In this document: piece by piece, positions 1 through 8,082 of the stretch
Position numbering within the stretch: the first letter of the stretch is position 1
Layout of the letters: the number at the start of each line of letters is the position of its first letter
Assembly (NCBI GenBank): GCA_030692685.1
Contig: JAUXZO010000091.1
Location: 1 to 64,000, forward strand
Direction: 5' to 3'
DNA length: 64,000 nucleotides
Source: Acidovorax sp.
Lineage (GTDB): Bacteria; Pseudomonadota; Gammaproteobacteria; Burkholderiales; Burkholderiaceae_C
Position numbers and translations under genes: made by a program
The notes under the pieces: generated by a model
Database searches by the model: none
The model's input: the letters and a program-made list of their open reading frames with translations, nothing else
What the model was told of the DNA's origin: nothing

Positions 1-1259
1 AGCAGCAGCACCATGCTCAGGCCGATGATGGTGGCGCCGTACACCAGCATGAAGGCCAGCACCGAAAAGATCACCCGGTTGTCCACCACCGCGTCGCCCA
101 GCCGCACCGGCTGCACTGCGCGAGGGTGCACCAGCCGGTTCATCTCGCGCCGCGCCTGTTTCAGCAAGATCAGCATGCGCACCATCTTGATGCCACATCC
201 GGTAGAGCCCGCACTGGTCGCCACGCCCGACAGCAGCAACATGAACACCGGCGCAAACACCGGCCAGCCCAGGTAGTCCACCGTGGCGTAGCCCGTGGTG
301 GTGGCTACCGACACCAGGTTGAACATGCCGTAGCGCAGCGCATCCAGCGGTGCGTACACGCCCTTCGCCCACAGCAACCCGGCCACCAGCAGACCCCCAC
401 CGATCAGCGTGAACAAGGTGGCGCGCAACTCCGGGTCGCGCCAGAAACCCCGCCAGTGCCCCTTGCGGATCGCCACAAAGTACAGGGCAAAGTTGCAGCT
501 GGCGATCAGCATGAAGCCGATGGCAATGGCCTCCAGCAAGGGCGATTGGTAGAAACCGAAACTGGTGTCGTGCGGAGACAATCCGCCCAGGCTCACCGTG
601 GAGAACATGTACATCACGGCGTTCACCGGGTCCATGCCCCCCATCCAGTACGCCAGCGCACAGGCCAGAGAAAAAAGCGCGTACACGCCCCACAGGCCCT
701 TGGCGGTTTCGGTCATGCGCGGGGTGAGTTTTGCATCCTTGACCGGGCCTGCGGCCTCGGCCCTGAAAAGCTGGCTGCCGCCCACACCCAGCAGCGGCAG
801 CACGGCCACCGCCAGAATCAGGATGCCCATGCCGCCAACCCACTGCAAGAAGGTGCGCCAGATGTTCATCGACACTGGCAGCGTGTCGAGGCCGCTCAGC
901 ACGGTGGACCCGGTGGTCGTCAGCCCCGAGACGGCCTCGAAGTACGCGTGCGTGAACGACATCGGCCGCGATATCTCTTGGGCCACCAGCATCAGCGGCA
1001 GCGCGGCAAACAAGGGCAGCAGCACCCACACCAGCGTGACCAGCATCACGCCGTGGCGTGGCTGCAGCTCGCGGCGAAACAGGCGCAGCTTCCACCAAAG
1101 GCCGCAGCCGAAGGCCATGGTGGCCGCCATCGCCACCGGGTAGACATGCCACACGCCGTCGCCCATGAACCACGACACCGACAGCGGCAGCCCCATGGTC
1201 AGCGCAAAGATCATGATCAGGATGCCGAGCACCCGCAGCACGGGAAACATGTCCACCAT
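1..1259 (-). CDS. trkH: Trk potassium uptake membrane subunit TrkH (3' end outside window)
   Basis: TrkH is the membrane-spanning, K+-conducting subunit of the Trk system. The reverse strand translates to a hydrophobic protein beginning MVDMFPVLRVLGILIMIF. It carries the selectivity-loop signatures SGLTTTGSTVL, STVSLGGLSPHDTSF, SVATTTGYATVDY and SGVATSAGSTGCGIK, which are typical of TrkH/KtrB pores. Start: ATG at 1259; an in-frame ATG at 1250 is an alternative. It lies 20 bp downstream of trkA on the same strand, so the pair is probably one operon. About 419 codons are visible against a usual length near 480, so the C-terminus runs off the window. Confidence 0.93.
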   Translation of the reverse strand, partial: MVDMFPVLRVLGILIMIFALTMGLPLSVSWFMGDGVWHVYPVAMAATMAFGCGLWWKLRLFRRELQPRHGVMLVTLVWVLLPLFAALPLMLVAQEISRPMSFTHAYFEAVSGLTTTGSTVLSGLDTLPVSMNIWRTFLQWVGGMGILILAVAVLPLLGVGGSQLFRAEAAGPVKDAKLTPRMTETAKGLWGVYALFSLACALAYWMGGMDPVNAVMYMFSTVSLGGLSPHDTSFGFYQSPLLEAIAIGFMLIASCNFALYFVAIRKGHWRGFWRDPELRATLFTLIGGGLLVAGLLWAKGVYAPLDALRYGMFNLVSVATTTGYATVDYLGWPVFAPVFMLLLSGVATSAGSTGCGIKMVRMLILLKQARREMNRLVHPRAVQPVRLGDAVVDNRVIFSVLAFMLVYGATIIGLSMVLL

Positions 1260-1279
1260 GGCGTCGTTCTCGCAGGCTC

Positions 1280-2734
1280 TTAGAAAAACGTGGCGCTGAC
1301 GCGGAAGAGTTTCTCCACGTCGCGCACCAGCCGCTTGTGCGGCAGAAAGAACACCACGTGGTCGTTGCTCTCGATGACCGTGGAGCTGCGCGGGATGATC
1401 ACCTCGGGCTCGCGCAGGTCGTCGGCAGACACGTCGGGCGACTCGGGCAGCCCGCGCACGATGAGGCCCATGTGCACGTCGCGCGGCAGGGTCAGATCGC
1501 TCACCTTGCGACCCACCACGCGCGAGGTCTTGCGGTCGCCGCGCACCACAATCTCCAGCGCCTCGGCCACACCGCGGCGCAGGCTGTGTACGGCCTGCAC
1601 GTCGCCCTGGCGCACATAGGCCAGCAGCTCGCCCAGCATGGCCTGCGCGGGCGACAGCGCAATGTCGATCTGCGTGCCGTGCATCAGGTCGGCATAGCTG
1701 CGCCGGTTGATGAGCGCCAGCACGCGGCGCGCGCCCATGCGCTTGGCCAGCAGGCAGGACATGATGTTGTCCTCGTCGTCATCCGTCAGCGCCAGAAAGA
1801 AGTCGATCTCTTCGATGCTCTCGCCGCTCAGCAAGCCCTCATCGGTGGTGTCGCCCTGCAGCACCAGCACGTCTGACGGCAGCTCTGACGCCAGCGCAAT
1901 GCACTGGTCCGCGTCGTCTTCGATGATCTTGAGGTGAAACCGCCCCGCATCTTTGCTGAGCTGGCGCGCCAGCCGCAGCCCCACGCGCCCACCGCCCGCA
2001 ATCATGATGCGGCGCACGGGCTTGACCGGTTGGGCATCGCGCCGGTGCAACGCCGTCAGAACATTGGCGATGTGCCCGCTGGCCGCCAGCACAAACACCT
2101 CGTCGCCGGGTTCGATGCGGGTGTGGCCATCGCAGGCTACAAACCGGTCGGGCTCGTCCTGAAAACGCCGGTAGATGGCAACCAGGCGCATAGCCACGTC
2201 GGGCGAGCTTTCGCGCAGCTCGCTGATCGTGTGGCTGACCATGGGCGCCCCGGCACGCGCACGCACCGACACCAGACAAGCGCGCCCGCCTGCGAACTCG
2301 CGCACCTGCATGGCCTCGGGGTAGTCGATGAGCTTGCCGATGTAGCGCGTCAGCGATTCTTCGGGGCAGATGATGCGGTCTACCGCAAAACCCTCGGGCC
2401 CCGCCAGGCGCTCGTCAAACTGGAAACCGGTGGACCGCACCCGGGCAATGCGCGTCGGGATGTTGAACAACAGCTGCGCCATCTTGCAGCACACCAGATT
2501 GGTCTCGTCCTGCGCGGCACAGGCAATCAGCAGGTCGGTGTCGTGCGCGCCCGCCTCGGCCAGTACGGCAGGCTCGATGCCGCTGCCCACCACGCCCCGC
2601 AGGTCAAAGCGCGACTCCAGATCGCGCAAACGGGCGGCGTCGGTGTCGATGACGGTGATGTCATTGCGCTCGGACACCAGGCTGTCTGCCACGCTCTGGC
2701 CCACGCGGCCCGCGCCGAGGATAATGATTTTCAT
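1280..2734 (-). CDS. trkA: Trk system K+ uptake regulatory protein TrkA
   Basis: Cytoplasmic NAD(H)-binding gating subunit of the Trk potassium transporter. The 484-residue protein has two RCK/Rossmann halves. The first opens with IILGAGRVGQSVADSL (GxGxxG) followed by an acidic VIDTD. The second repeats the fold at about residue 243 with IMIAGGGRVGLRLARQL. TrkA-C domains follow each half. The length is slightly above the usual 458 residues. It precedes trkH, and the two products form the complex. No special regulatory signal was seen upstream; the leader region contains two intergenic repeats. Confidence 0.96.
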   Translation of the reverse strand: MKIIILGAGRVGQSVADSLVSERNDITVIDTDAARLRDLESRFDLRGVVGSGIEPAVLAEAGAHDTDLLIACAAQDETNLVCCKMAQLLFNIPTRIARVRSTGFQFDERLAGPEGFAVDRIICPEESLTRYIGKLIDYPEAMQVREFAGGRACLVSVRARAGAPMVSHTISELRESSPDVAMRLVAIYRRFQDEPDRFVACDGHTRIEPGDEVFVLAASGHIANVLTALHRRDAQPVKPVRRIMIAGGGRVGLRLARQLSKDAGRFHLKIIEDDADQCIALASELPSDVLVLQGDTTDEGLLSGESIEEIDFFLALTDDDEDNIMSCLLAKRMGARRVLALINRRSYADLMHGTQIDIALSPAQAMLGELLAYVRQGDVQAVHSLRRGVAEALEIVVRGDRKTSRVVGRKVSDLTLPRDVHMGLIVRGLPESPDVSADDLREPEVIIPRSSTVIESNDHVVFFLPHKRLVRDVEKLFRVSATFF

Positions 2735-2748
2735 AAGAAATTGGGCCT

Positions 2749-2789
2749 TAGCGCTTATTCAGCAAGCGCTAGCAGCTATCAATTTTGCA
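2749..2789. repeat. Intergenic palindrome copy 1 (TAGCGCTT-N7-AAGCGCTA family)
   Basis: Eight-base arms around a seven-base loop (core 2749-2771), followed by the conserved flank GCAGCTATCAATTTT. It is one of at least 12 copies in this window. It lies just upstream of trkA, so it would be in or near its leader. Confidence 0.85.
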
Positions 2790-2810
2790 ATCACGGCGCA
2801 CCTATCCCGC

Positions 2811-2897
2811 AGGTCGGGTTAGCGCAGCGTAACCCGACGCTCGCGCATTGCTGGGGGTACGGGTGTCGGGTTACACCCTGGCGGGCTAACCCGACCT
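2811..2897. repeat. Nested palindromic repeat
   Basis: The outer arms AGGTCGGGTTAGC and GCTAACCCGACCT are perfect complements of 13 bp. Inside them GTAACCCGAC and GTCGGGTTAC form a second perfect 10-bp pair. The 87-bp element lies between the divergent trkA and aldolase genes. It looks like a REP-type mobile palindrome, though no second copy was found in this window. Confidence 0.7.
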
Positions 2898-3005
2898 CCG
2901 GGGAAAGCACACTCCAGAGCCGCGTGTGTAGCCTGCCTGACAGTCGCCAGCGCCGCTACGGCCTACAGTGGTGCCTCACACCCCACACACCCTCGGAGAC
3001 ACCCC

Positions 3006-3779
3006 ATGCTCAACATCCCTTCGCTGCAGGGCAGCGTCACGGCCGAAGAATGGCAACTGCGCTGCGATCTGGCCGCATGCTACCGGCTCGTCGCGCTGTA
3101 TGGCTGGAGCGACCTGGTTTTTACCCACATCAGCGCCAAGCTGCCCGAGTCGGTGTCGGGCGAGGGCGAGCACCATTTCCTCATCAACCCATATGGCCTG
3201 ATGTTTGACGAGATCACGGCTTCGAGCCTGATCAAGGTGGACATGACCTGCAACAAGCTGCATGACTCGCCCTTCCCCGTGAACCCGGCCGGCTTTGTCA
3301 TTCACAGCGCCGTGCACGAGGCCCGGCCCGAGGCCGGCTGTGTGCTGCACACCCACACCCGCGCCGGTGTTGCGGTGAGCGCGCAAAAGGGCGGCGTGCT
3401 GCCCATCAGCCAGCAGAGCACCTTTGTGCTGGGCTCGCTGGCGTACCACGCGTACGAAGGCGTGGCCTTCCGCGACGAGGAAAAGCCGCGCCTGCAGGCC
3501 GACCTGGGTGGCGCCAACTTCCTCATGCTGCGCAACCATGGGCTGCTCACCGTGGGCAAGACGATAGCCGATGCGTTTTTGTCGATGTACACGTTTGAGA
3601 ACACCTGCCGCATCCAGATCGATGCCCAGGCGGGCGGCGAGCTGACCCAGGTCAACCCACAAATCGTGAGCGGCGTGGCGCAGGCCATGCGGGTGCAAAC
3701 AGGCGGGCTGGGCGGCGCGTTTGCCTGGCCTGCGCTGCTGCGCAAGGTGCAGCGCGACCTGCCCGGTTACGACAGCTGA
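3006..3779 (+). CDS. Class II aldolase/adducin family protein
   Basis: A 257-residue cytosolic protein of the class II aldolase/adducin fold, whose members act as Zn-dependent sugar-phosphate aldolases, epimerases or decarboxylases. Visible motifs are the Zn-binding HTHTRAGVAV near residue 115 and a third histidine in RNHGLL near residue 178. An acidic residue in the central region would complete the site. A good ribosome-binding site (GGAGACACCCC) precedes the ATG. It stands alone, 90 bp ahead of gstA on the same strand, so the genomic context does not indicate the substrate. Confidence 0.88.
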   Translation: MLNIPSLQGSVTAEEWQLRCDLAACYRLVALYGWSDLVFTHISAKLPESVSGEGEHHFLINPYGLMFDEITASSLIKVDMTCNKLHDSPFPVNPAGFVIHSAVHEARPEAGCVLHTHTRAGVAVSAQKGGVLPISQQSTFVLGSLAYHAYEGVAFRDEEKPRLQADLGGANFLMLRNHGLLTVGKTIADAFLSMYTFENTCRIQIDAQAGGELTQVNPQIVSGVAQAMRVQTGGLGGAFAWPALLRKVQRDLPGYDS

Positions 3780-3869
3780 CAATTTGCGCCGATGGGCAAA
3801 AGTCAGCGGTCAGCAGAGAAGCCCGGCAGCGCATAGGATGCGCTTTGTCATTTTTTCTGAAGGACCAAA

Positions 3870-4478
3870 ATGAAGCTGTATTACTCCCCTGGCGCCTGCT
3901 CGCTGTCCCCCCACATCGCCTTGCACGAAGCCGGTTTGGCCTTCACCCCCGTGCTGGCCAGCACCAAAAGCCACAAGCTGCAGGACGGCACCGACTTCCA
4001 CACGATCAATCCGCTGGGCTATGTGCCCGTGCTGGAGTTGGACGACGGCACCCGCCTGCGCGAAGGCCCGGCAATAGTCCAGTACATCGCCGACCAGGTG
4101 CCGCTGAAGATGCTGGCACCCGTGAACGGCAGCCTGCAGCGCTACCGCCTGCAAGAGTGGCTGACCTTCATCGGCACCGAGATCCACAAGGGCTTCAGCC
4201 CCCTGTTCAACCCCGCCACGCCCGAGGAATACAAGACCATGGCGCGCACCAAGCTGCTGGAGCGCCTGCAGTGGGTCGATAGCCAGCTGGCAGAAAAGCA
4301 GTACATCATGGGCGACCAGTTCACCGTGGCCGACGGATATCTGTTTACCGTAACCAGCTGGGCCAAGCTGACCCACGTGGATATTTCTGGCTTGGCGAAC
4401 CTGGCGGCCTATCGCAAACGCGTGGGCGCGCGCCCTGCCGTGCAGGCGGCGATGAAAGCCGAAGGGCTGCTGAAGTAG
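3870..4478 (+). CDS. gstA: Glutathione S-transferase, beta class (GstA-like)
   Basis: Cytosolic enzyme conjugating glutathione to electrophiles or binding hydrophobic ligands. The 202 residues match the normal length. The N-terminal thioredoxin-like domain starts MKLYYSPGACSLSPHIAL, with Cys10, the residue that contacts glutathione in the beta class. NPLGYVPVL contains the cis-Pro, and EGPAIVQYIAD carries the glutathione-binding acidic/serine motif. The helical C-terminal domain includes the DQFTVADGYLF signature. The start is supported by GAAGGACCAAA before the ATG. Confidence 0.95.
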   Translation: MKLYYSPGACSLSPHIALHEAGLAFTPVLASTKSHKLQDGTDFHTINPLGYVPVLELDDGTRLREGPAIVQYIADQVPLKMLAPVNGSLQRYRLQEWLTFIGTEIHKGFSPLFNPATPEEYKTMARTKLLERLQWVDSQLAEKQYIMGDQFTVADGYLFTVTSWAKLTHVDISGLANLAAYRKRVGARPAVQAAMKAEGLLK

Positions 4479-4513
4479 GCCCACGGAAACCGATCCGCAT
4501 TGAAAATGCAAAT

Positions 4514-4571
4514 CCGTTCACGCTGAGCTTATCGAAGCGCCTCAAGGCTTCGACAGGCTCAGCCCGAACGG
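4514..4571. repeat. REP-like inverted repeat between convergent genes
   Basis: An imperfect palindrome with outer arms CCGTTCA.GCTGAGC and GCTCAGCCCGAACGG and inner CGAAGC/GCTTCG segments. It lies between the 3' ends of gstA and the MFS gene and could fold as a strong bidirectional hairpin. This sequence type is common in betaproteobacterial and pseudomonad genomes. Confidence 0.75.
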
Positions 4572-4631
4572 TTGGGGATATCTCTGTGGCCTGTACCTCA
4601 TCAGGTAAAACTGCGCAGGCATTGCGCGCCG

Positions 4632-5873
4632 CTACAAAGGCCTCTGCCGCCACGCCACCAACGCCCCCACCCACAGCGCGCAGGCCGAAAACACCAGCCC
4701 GCGTGCCAGCCCTCCAGGGCCATCAGCGATCCAGCCCACCACCGTGGGCCCCACGATCTGCCCGGCGGCAAACACAATGGTGAATGCGCTGATGCCACTG
4801 GCCCACAGCACCTGGGGCAGGTTGTGGCGCACCAGCGCGGTGGTCGATGCGACCACCGACAGAAACACCCCGCCAAACAACAGGCCCGACGCCAGCATCA
4901 CCGGCCACGCCGAGGTGACGGCAGGCAGCACCGTGGCTACGCCGAGCAGGCCGCTCAGCAGCGCCAGCGCCTGCCCGCCCCTGCTGCGGTCCAGCAAGCC
5001 AGCCCAGATGCGCGACGACAGCACCACCGCGAGCCCCAGCAGCGCATAAAACCACGTCACACCGGTGCCACTGGCACCCTGCTCGCGCAGCAGCGCCACC
5101 ACAAAGGTCATGTAGCCGATATAGCCCACGCCAAACAGGCCGTAGCCCAGCAGCGCGGGCGCCAAGGCGCGCCAGCGCACCCGCGCAGGCGGCGGGGCGG
5201 CATTGAAAGCGGTGGGTGTGGGCGGGGCCGACGCCAGCACCTGCAACGCGCGTGCGGGCCACCACAACACCACAGTGGCCGCGGCGCAGGCCAACCCCAG
5301 CGCCCACCAGGCCCAGGTCCACGCATGCGGCGCGGGGGCGGCGGCCAGCACCGAAGGCACCAGCACCGCCGACAGCGTGATGCCCCAGCCGGTGCCGCCG
5401 TAGTACAAGCCCAGCAACAAGCCGCCCCGACCGGGCTGGTGCGCGCCCAGGCGCGCCGCCAGCAAGCCCCCGGCCACAAACACCAGCGCACTCGCCACAC
5501 CGGCCAGCAAGCGCTGCAGCAGCAGCGGCGCAGCCTCGGTAAAAAAACCGCTGAGCCCCATGAACACCGTGGCCAACACTGCGCCTGCCAACAACACCGT
5601 GCCCGGCGCGAGGCGCCGCAACAACAGGGGTGTGGCCAACGCGCCCAGCAGGTAGCCCAGCGCATTGACGGTGTTCATGGCCCCGGCCAGCGTGTACGAC
5701 CAACCCAGGTCTTCGCGCATGGGCGGCAGCAGCAACGCATACGCAAACCGCGTGATGCCCAACGAAACCGCTGCACCCATCGACAGCGCCACCGCCAGCC
5801 ACAGCGCGCGGATGGCGGCTCGATCAGGGTCGGGCAGCGGAGCCGGCGGTGGCGTATGGGGAGGGGTAGACAT
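4632..5873 (-). CDS. MFS transporter, YbfB/YjiJ family
   Basis: Inner-membrane permease of the major facilitator superfamily, of 413 residues, with about 12 hydrophobic segments. The N-terminal motif GITRFAYALLLPPMREDLGWS is characteristic of the YbfB/YjiJ group, whose substrates are not established. The start was set at the ATG at 5873 because the first transmembrane segment begins about 25 residues later and AAAAGG lies just upstream. An in-frame start further upstream would add a non-conserved basic stretch. It is divergent from the Old Yellow Enzyme gene and could share regulation with it. Confidence 0.87.
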   Translation of the reverse strand: MSTPPHTPPPAPLPDPDRAAIRALWLAVALSMGAAVSLGITRFAYALLLPPMREDLGWSYTLAGAMNTVNALGYLLGALATPLLLRRLAPGTVLLAGAVLATVFMGLSGFFTEAAPLLLQRLLAGVASALVFVAGGLLAARLGAHQPGRGGLLLGLYYGGTGWGITLSAVLVPSVLAAAPAPHAWTWAWWALGLACAAATVVLWWPARALQVLASAPPTPTAFNAAPPPARVRWRALAPALLGYGLFGVGYIGYMTFVVALLREQGASGTGVTWFYALLGLAVVLSSRIWAGLLDRSRGGQALALLSGLLGVATVLPAVTSAWPVMLASGLLFGGVFLSVVASTTALVRHNLPQVLWASGISAFTIVFAAGQIVGPTVVGWIADGPGGLARGLVFSACALWVGALVAWRQRPL

Positions 5874-6016
5874 GGGCCTTTTGATTCTGCCCCAGCATGA
5901 GGCACCGTGCTGACCGCGTTGGCCGCGCTGGCGCGGCAATGCGCGGCCAGCAAAAGAGGCCGCAACACACAAAGCGACCCTTTGCACGCGCAGGTATCAC
6001 AAAACCAGAGCCCTTG

Positions 6017-6051
6017 TTGACGCATGTGCGCTGCACGTTTTGCATTGCAGC
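6017..6051 (+). promoter_or_regulatory. Putative promoter and dyad upstream of the flavin reductase
   Basis: TTGACG (6017-6022), a 17-base spacer and TTGCAT (6040-6045) form a weak sigma70-like pair. A perfect dyad GCTGCA-N10-TGCAGC (6030-6051) overlaps the -10 element, as expected for a repressor or redox regulator. No regulator gene is adjacent, so this is only a suggestion. Confidence 0.3.
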
Positions 6052-6109
6052 ATTAACCTCCGGGGCTTGCTCGATTGTGTGCAACCCGATTTCTGAAAGT
6101 CTCATCTCT

Positions 6110-7216
6110 ATGTCTTTTCTGTCCGACCCCGTACAAGCCGGTGACTTGCAACTGGCCAACCGCATTGCCATGGCGCCCCTCACGCGCAACCGTTCACCCA
6201 ACGCCGTGCCCACAGACCTCGTGGCCACGTACTACACGCAGCGTGCCAGCGCCGGGTTGCTGATCTCCGAAGCCACCGCCATCACCCAGCAAGGCCAAGG
6301 CTACGCAGATGTACCCGGCCTGTATGCGCCCGAGCAGATCGCGGGCTGGAAGAAGGTCACATCGTCGGTGCACGCCGCAGGCGGCAAGATCGTGGTGCAG
6401 CTGTGGCATGTGGGCCGTGTCTCGCACACTGACCTGCAGCCAGGCAACGCAGCCCCGGTCGCGCCGTCTGCCATCCAGGCGAAAACCAAGACGGTTCTCA
6501 TCAAGGACGGCACGCCCACATTCGTCGAGACATCCATGCCCCGCGCGCTGGAGCTGGCCGAGATCCCCGGCATCGTGGCCGACTACCGCCGCGCGGCACG
6601 TGCCGCTATCGAGGCAGGCTTTGACGGAGTCGAAGTGCATGCCGCCAATGGCTACCTGATCGACCAGTTCCTCAAGACCGGCAGCAACACCCGCACCGAC
6701 ACCTACGGCGGCAGCATCGAGAACCGCGCGCGCCTGCTGGTCGAGGTGTTGACCGCCGTCTCGGCAGAAATTGGCGGCGGCCGCACTGGCATCCGCCTGT
6801 CGCCCGTGACCCCCGCCAACGATGTGATCGACGCCGACCCACAGCCCCTGTTTGACTACGTGGTAGCCCAGTTGGGCCCGCTGGGTCTGTCGTACATCCA
6901 CGTCATCGAAGGCGCCACCGGTGGCCCGCGCGAAGTGGAAGGCCGCCCGTTTGACTACGCCGCCCTCAAGGCCGCGTACCGCGCCGCTGGCGGCAAGGGC
7001 GCCTGGATGGTGAACAACGCCTACGACAAGGCCCTGGCCGAGACCGCCGTGGCCAACGGAGCCGACATCGTGGCCTTTGGCCGCCCCTTCATCGCCAACC
7101 CCGACCTGGTCACCCGCTTGGAACGCAACGCGCCGCTGAACGAAGTGAACCGCGCCACGCTTTACGGCGGTGGGGCAGAGGGATACACGGACTACCCGGC
7201 CTTGGCAGCAAGCTGA
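6110..7216 (+). CDS. Alkene reductase, Old Yellow Enzyme family (NemA-like)
   Basis: FMN-dependent NAD(P)H oxidoreductase of 368 residues that reduces activated C=C bonds or nitro compounds. The barrel start MSFLSDPVQAGDLQLANRIAMAPLTR is preserved. Catalytic and binding motifs include VQLWHVGR, EVHAANGYLIDQFL (the H/N pair that binds the substrate) and the later phosphate-binding VAFGRPFIANPDL. TDTYGGSIENRARLL is also typical. The start at 6110 was chosen because homologues begin at this MSFL; the open frame continues upstream without similarity. It is monocistronic and divergent from the MFS gene. Confidence 0.94.
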   Translation: MSFLSDPVQAGDLQLANRIAMAPLTRNRSPNAVPTDLVATYYTQRASAGLLISEATAITQQGQGYADVPGLYAPEQIAGWKKVTSSVHAAGGKIVVQLWHVGRVSHTDLQPGNAAPVAPSAIQAKTKTVLIKDGTPTFVETSMPRALELAEIPGIVADYRRAARAAIEAGFDGVEVHAANGYLIDQFLKTGSNTRTDTYGGSIENRARLLVEVLTAVSAEIGGGRTGIRLSPVTPANDVIDADPQPLFDYVVAQLGPLGLSYIHVIEGATGGPREVEGRPFDYAALKAAYRAAGGKGAWMVNNAYDKALAETAVANGADIVAFGRPFIANPDLVTRLERNAPLNEVNRATLYGGGAEGYTDYPALAAS

Positions 7217-7286
7217 ACGGCATCTAGCGGCAGTGCACCCTCACCGGTTGTAACTGGCGCGGTCCGAGCGCGGGACTCAGGGGGGG

Positions 7287-7868
7287 TTATCCACCAAGTC
7301 CAATGGGGCCGGGCGCCCGCATCACGATGCGGGTGAACAACCGGTCGTACACCGCATCTCGCGGCCTGCCGGGCGCCAGGGGGTTGGTGTTGCTGGCAAA
7401 GGCGGCATCTATTTCTACCCAGTCGGCAGTCGAAAAGTGCTTCTGCGCGGCGGGCAACACTACGGCTTCTTCCAACCGCATGTGGTCCAGGTAAAACTGG
7501 ATGTAGCGCCGCAGCGCCTCGCCAAACGCCTCCCGGCGCACATCGCCCATCAGCTCCCAGCCCAGCAGCAGGTGCTGCAGTTCGCGCACGGCGGCTTCGC
7601 CACCCACATGGTCGCGCTCCAGCTTTGCAAGGGCTTCAGCGGCCTCTGGCGCGCGCTCTGCAACCTTTGGGAAGAGCCAGCGTGACTCCTTGGGGTGGTG
7701 CTGCCGCTCCGGAAACTCGTCGATGTAAAACAGCATCGCGCGCATCACATCAAAAAAAGCCGCAGGCTCGTCGCCTGGCCCCTGGTCCAGCATCACACGC
7801 AAAGAGTGAAGCATGGCTGCCAGTGACGCATGCTCTTCGCGAATGGTTCGCAGACTGATCGAAGTCAT
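7287..7868 (-). CDS. Hemerythrin domain-containing protein
   Basis: A 193-residue cytosolic protein with a four-helix hemerythrin fold that binds a non-heme di-iron centre, usually for O2 or NO sensing or iron handling. Candidate ligands are His14 in REEHASL, the ERQHHPKES motif, a histidine in ERDHVGGE and the HMRLEE (HxxxE) motif near residue 130. The last 40 residues, rich in proline and glycine, are outside the fold. It stands alone and the function is unspecified. Confidence 0.9.
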   Translation of the reverse strand: MTSISLRTIREEHASLAAMLHSLRVMLDQGPGDEPAAFFDVMRAMLFYIDEFPERQHHPKESRWLFPKVAERAPEAAEALAKLERDHVGGEAAVRELQHLLLGWELMGDVRREAFGEALRRYIQFYLDHMRLEEAVVLPAAQKHFSTADWVEIDAAFASNTNPLAPGRPRDAVYDRLFTRIVMRAPGPIGLGG

Positions 7869-8007
7869 GGCGCACGCTCCCCAGGTTGGACGAGCCTTCA
7901 GGGTGGCATGCGGGGCCTGTCCAGGCCATGACGCAGGTCAACAAACAAACACACACACACGCTACGGCCACCCCAAGCGGTGGGAAGGCAACAGCGCGAG
8001 CGCCCAT

Positions 8008-8041
8008 AAAAAAGCCCCGCCAGCAGCAGCGCTGGCAGGGC
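8008..8041 (-). terminator. Rho-independent terminator of the chemoreceptor gene
   Basis: Read on the reverse strand, a GC-rich stem (GCCCTGCCAGC with GCTGGCGGGGC) is followed by six T residues. It lies about 40 bp past the stop of the methyl-accepting chemotaxis gene. Confidence 0.85.
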
Positions 8042-8082
8042 CTGGGTGAATACAGCGCTCGACCAGAGCGCGCAGTTGTGGG

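Noticed and set aside
126..1283. Long open frame on the + strand, rich in His, Gln and Arg
   Set aside because: It is the antisense shadow of trkH, whose reverse-strand translation has clear TrkH pore motifs; the His/Gln-rich composition is typical of antisense frames in high-GC DNA.
7940..7965. CA microsatellite as a phase-variable promoter
   Set aside because: The tract (ACACACACACAC) is short and not positioned between recognisable -35 and -10 elements.
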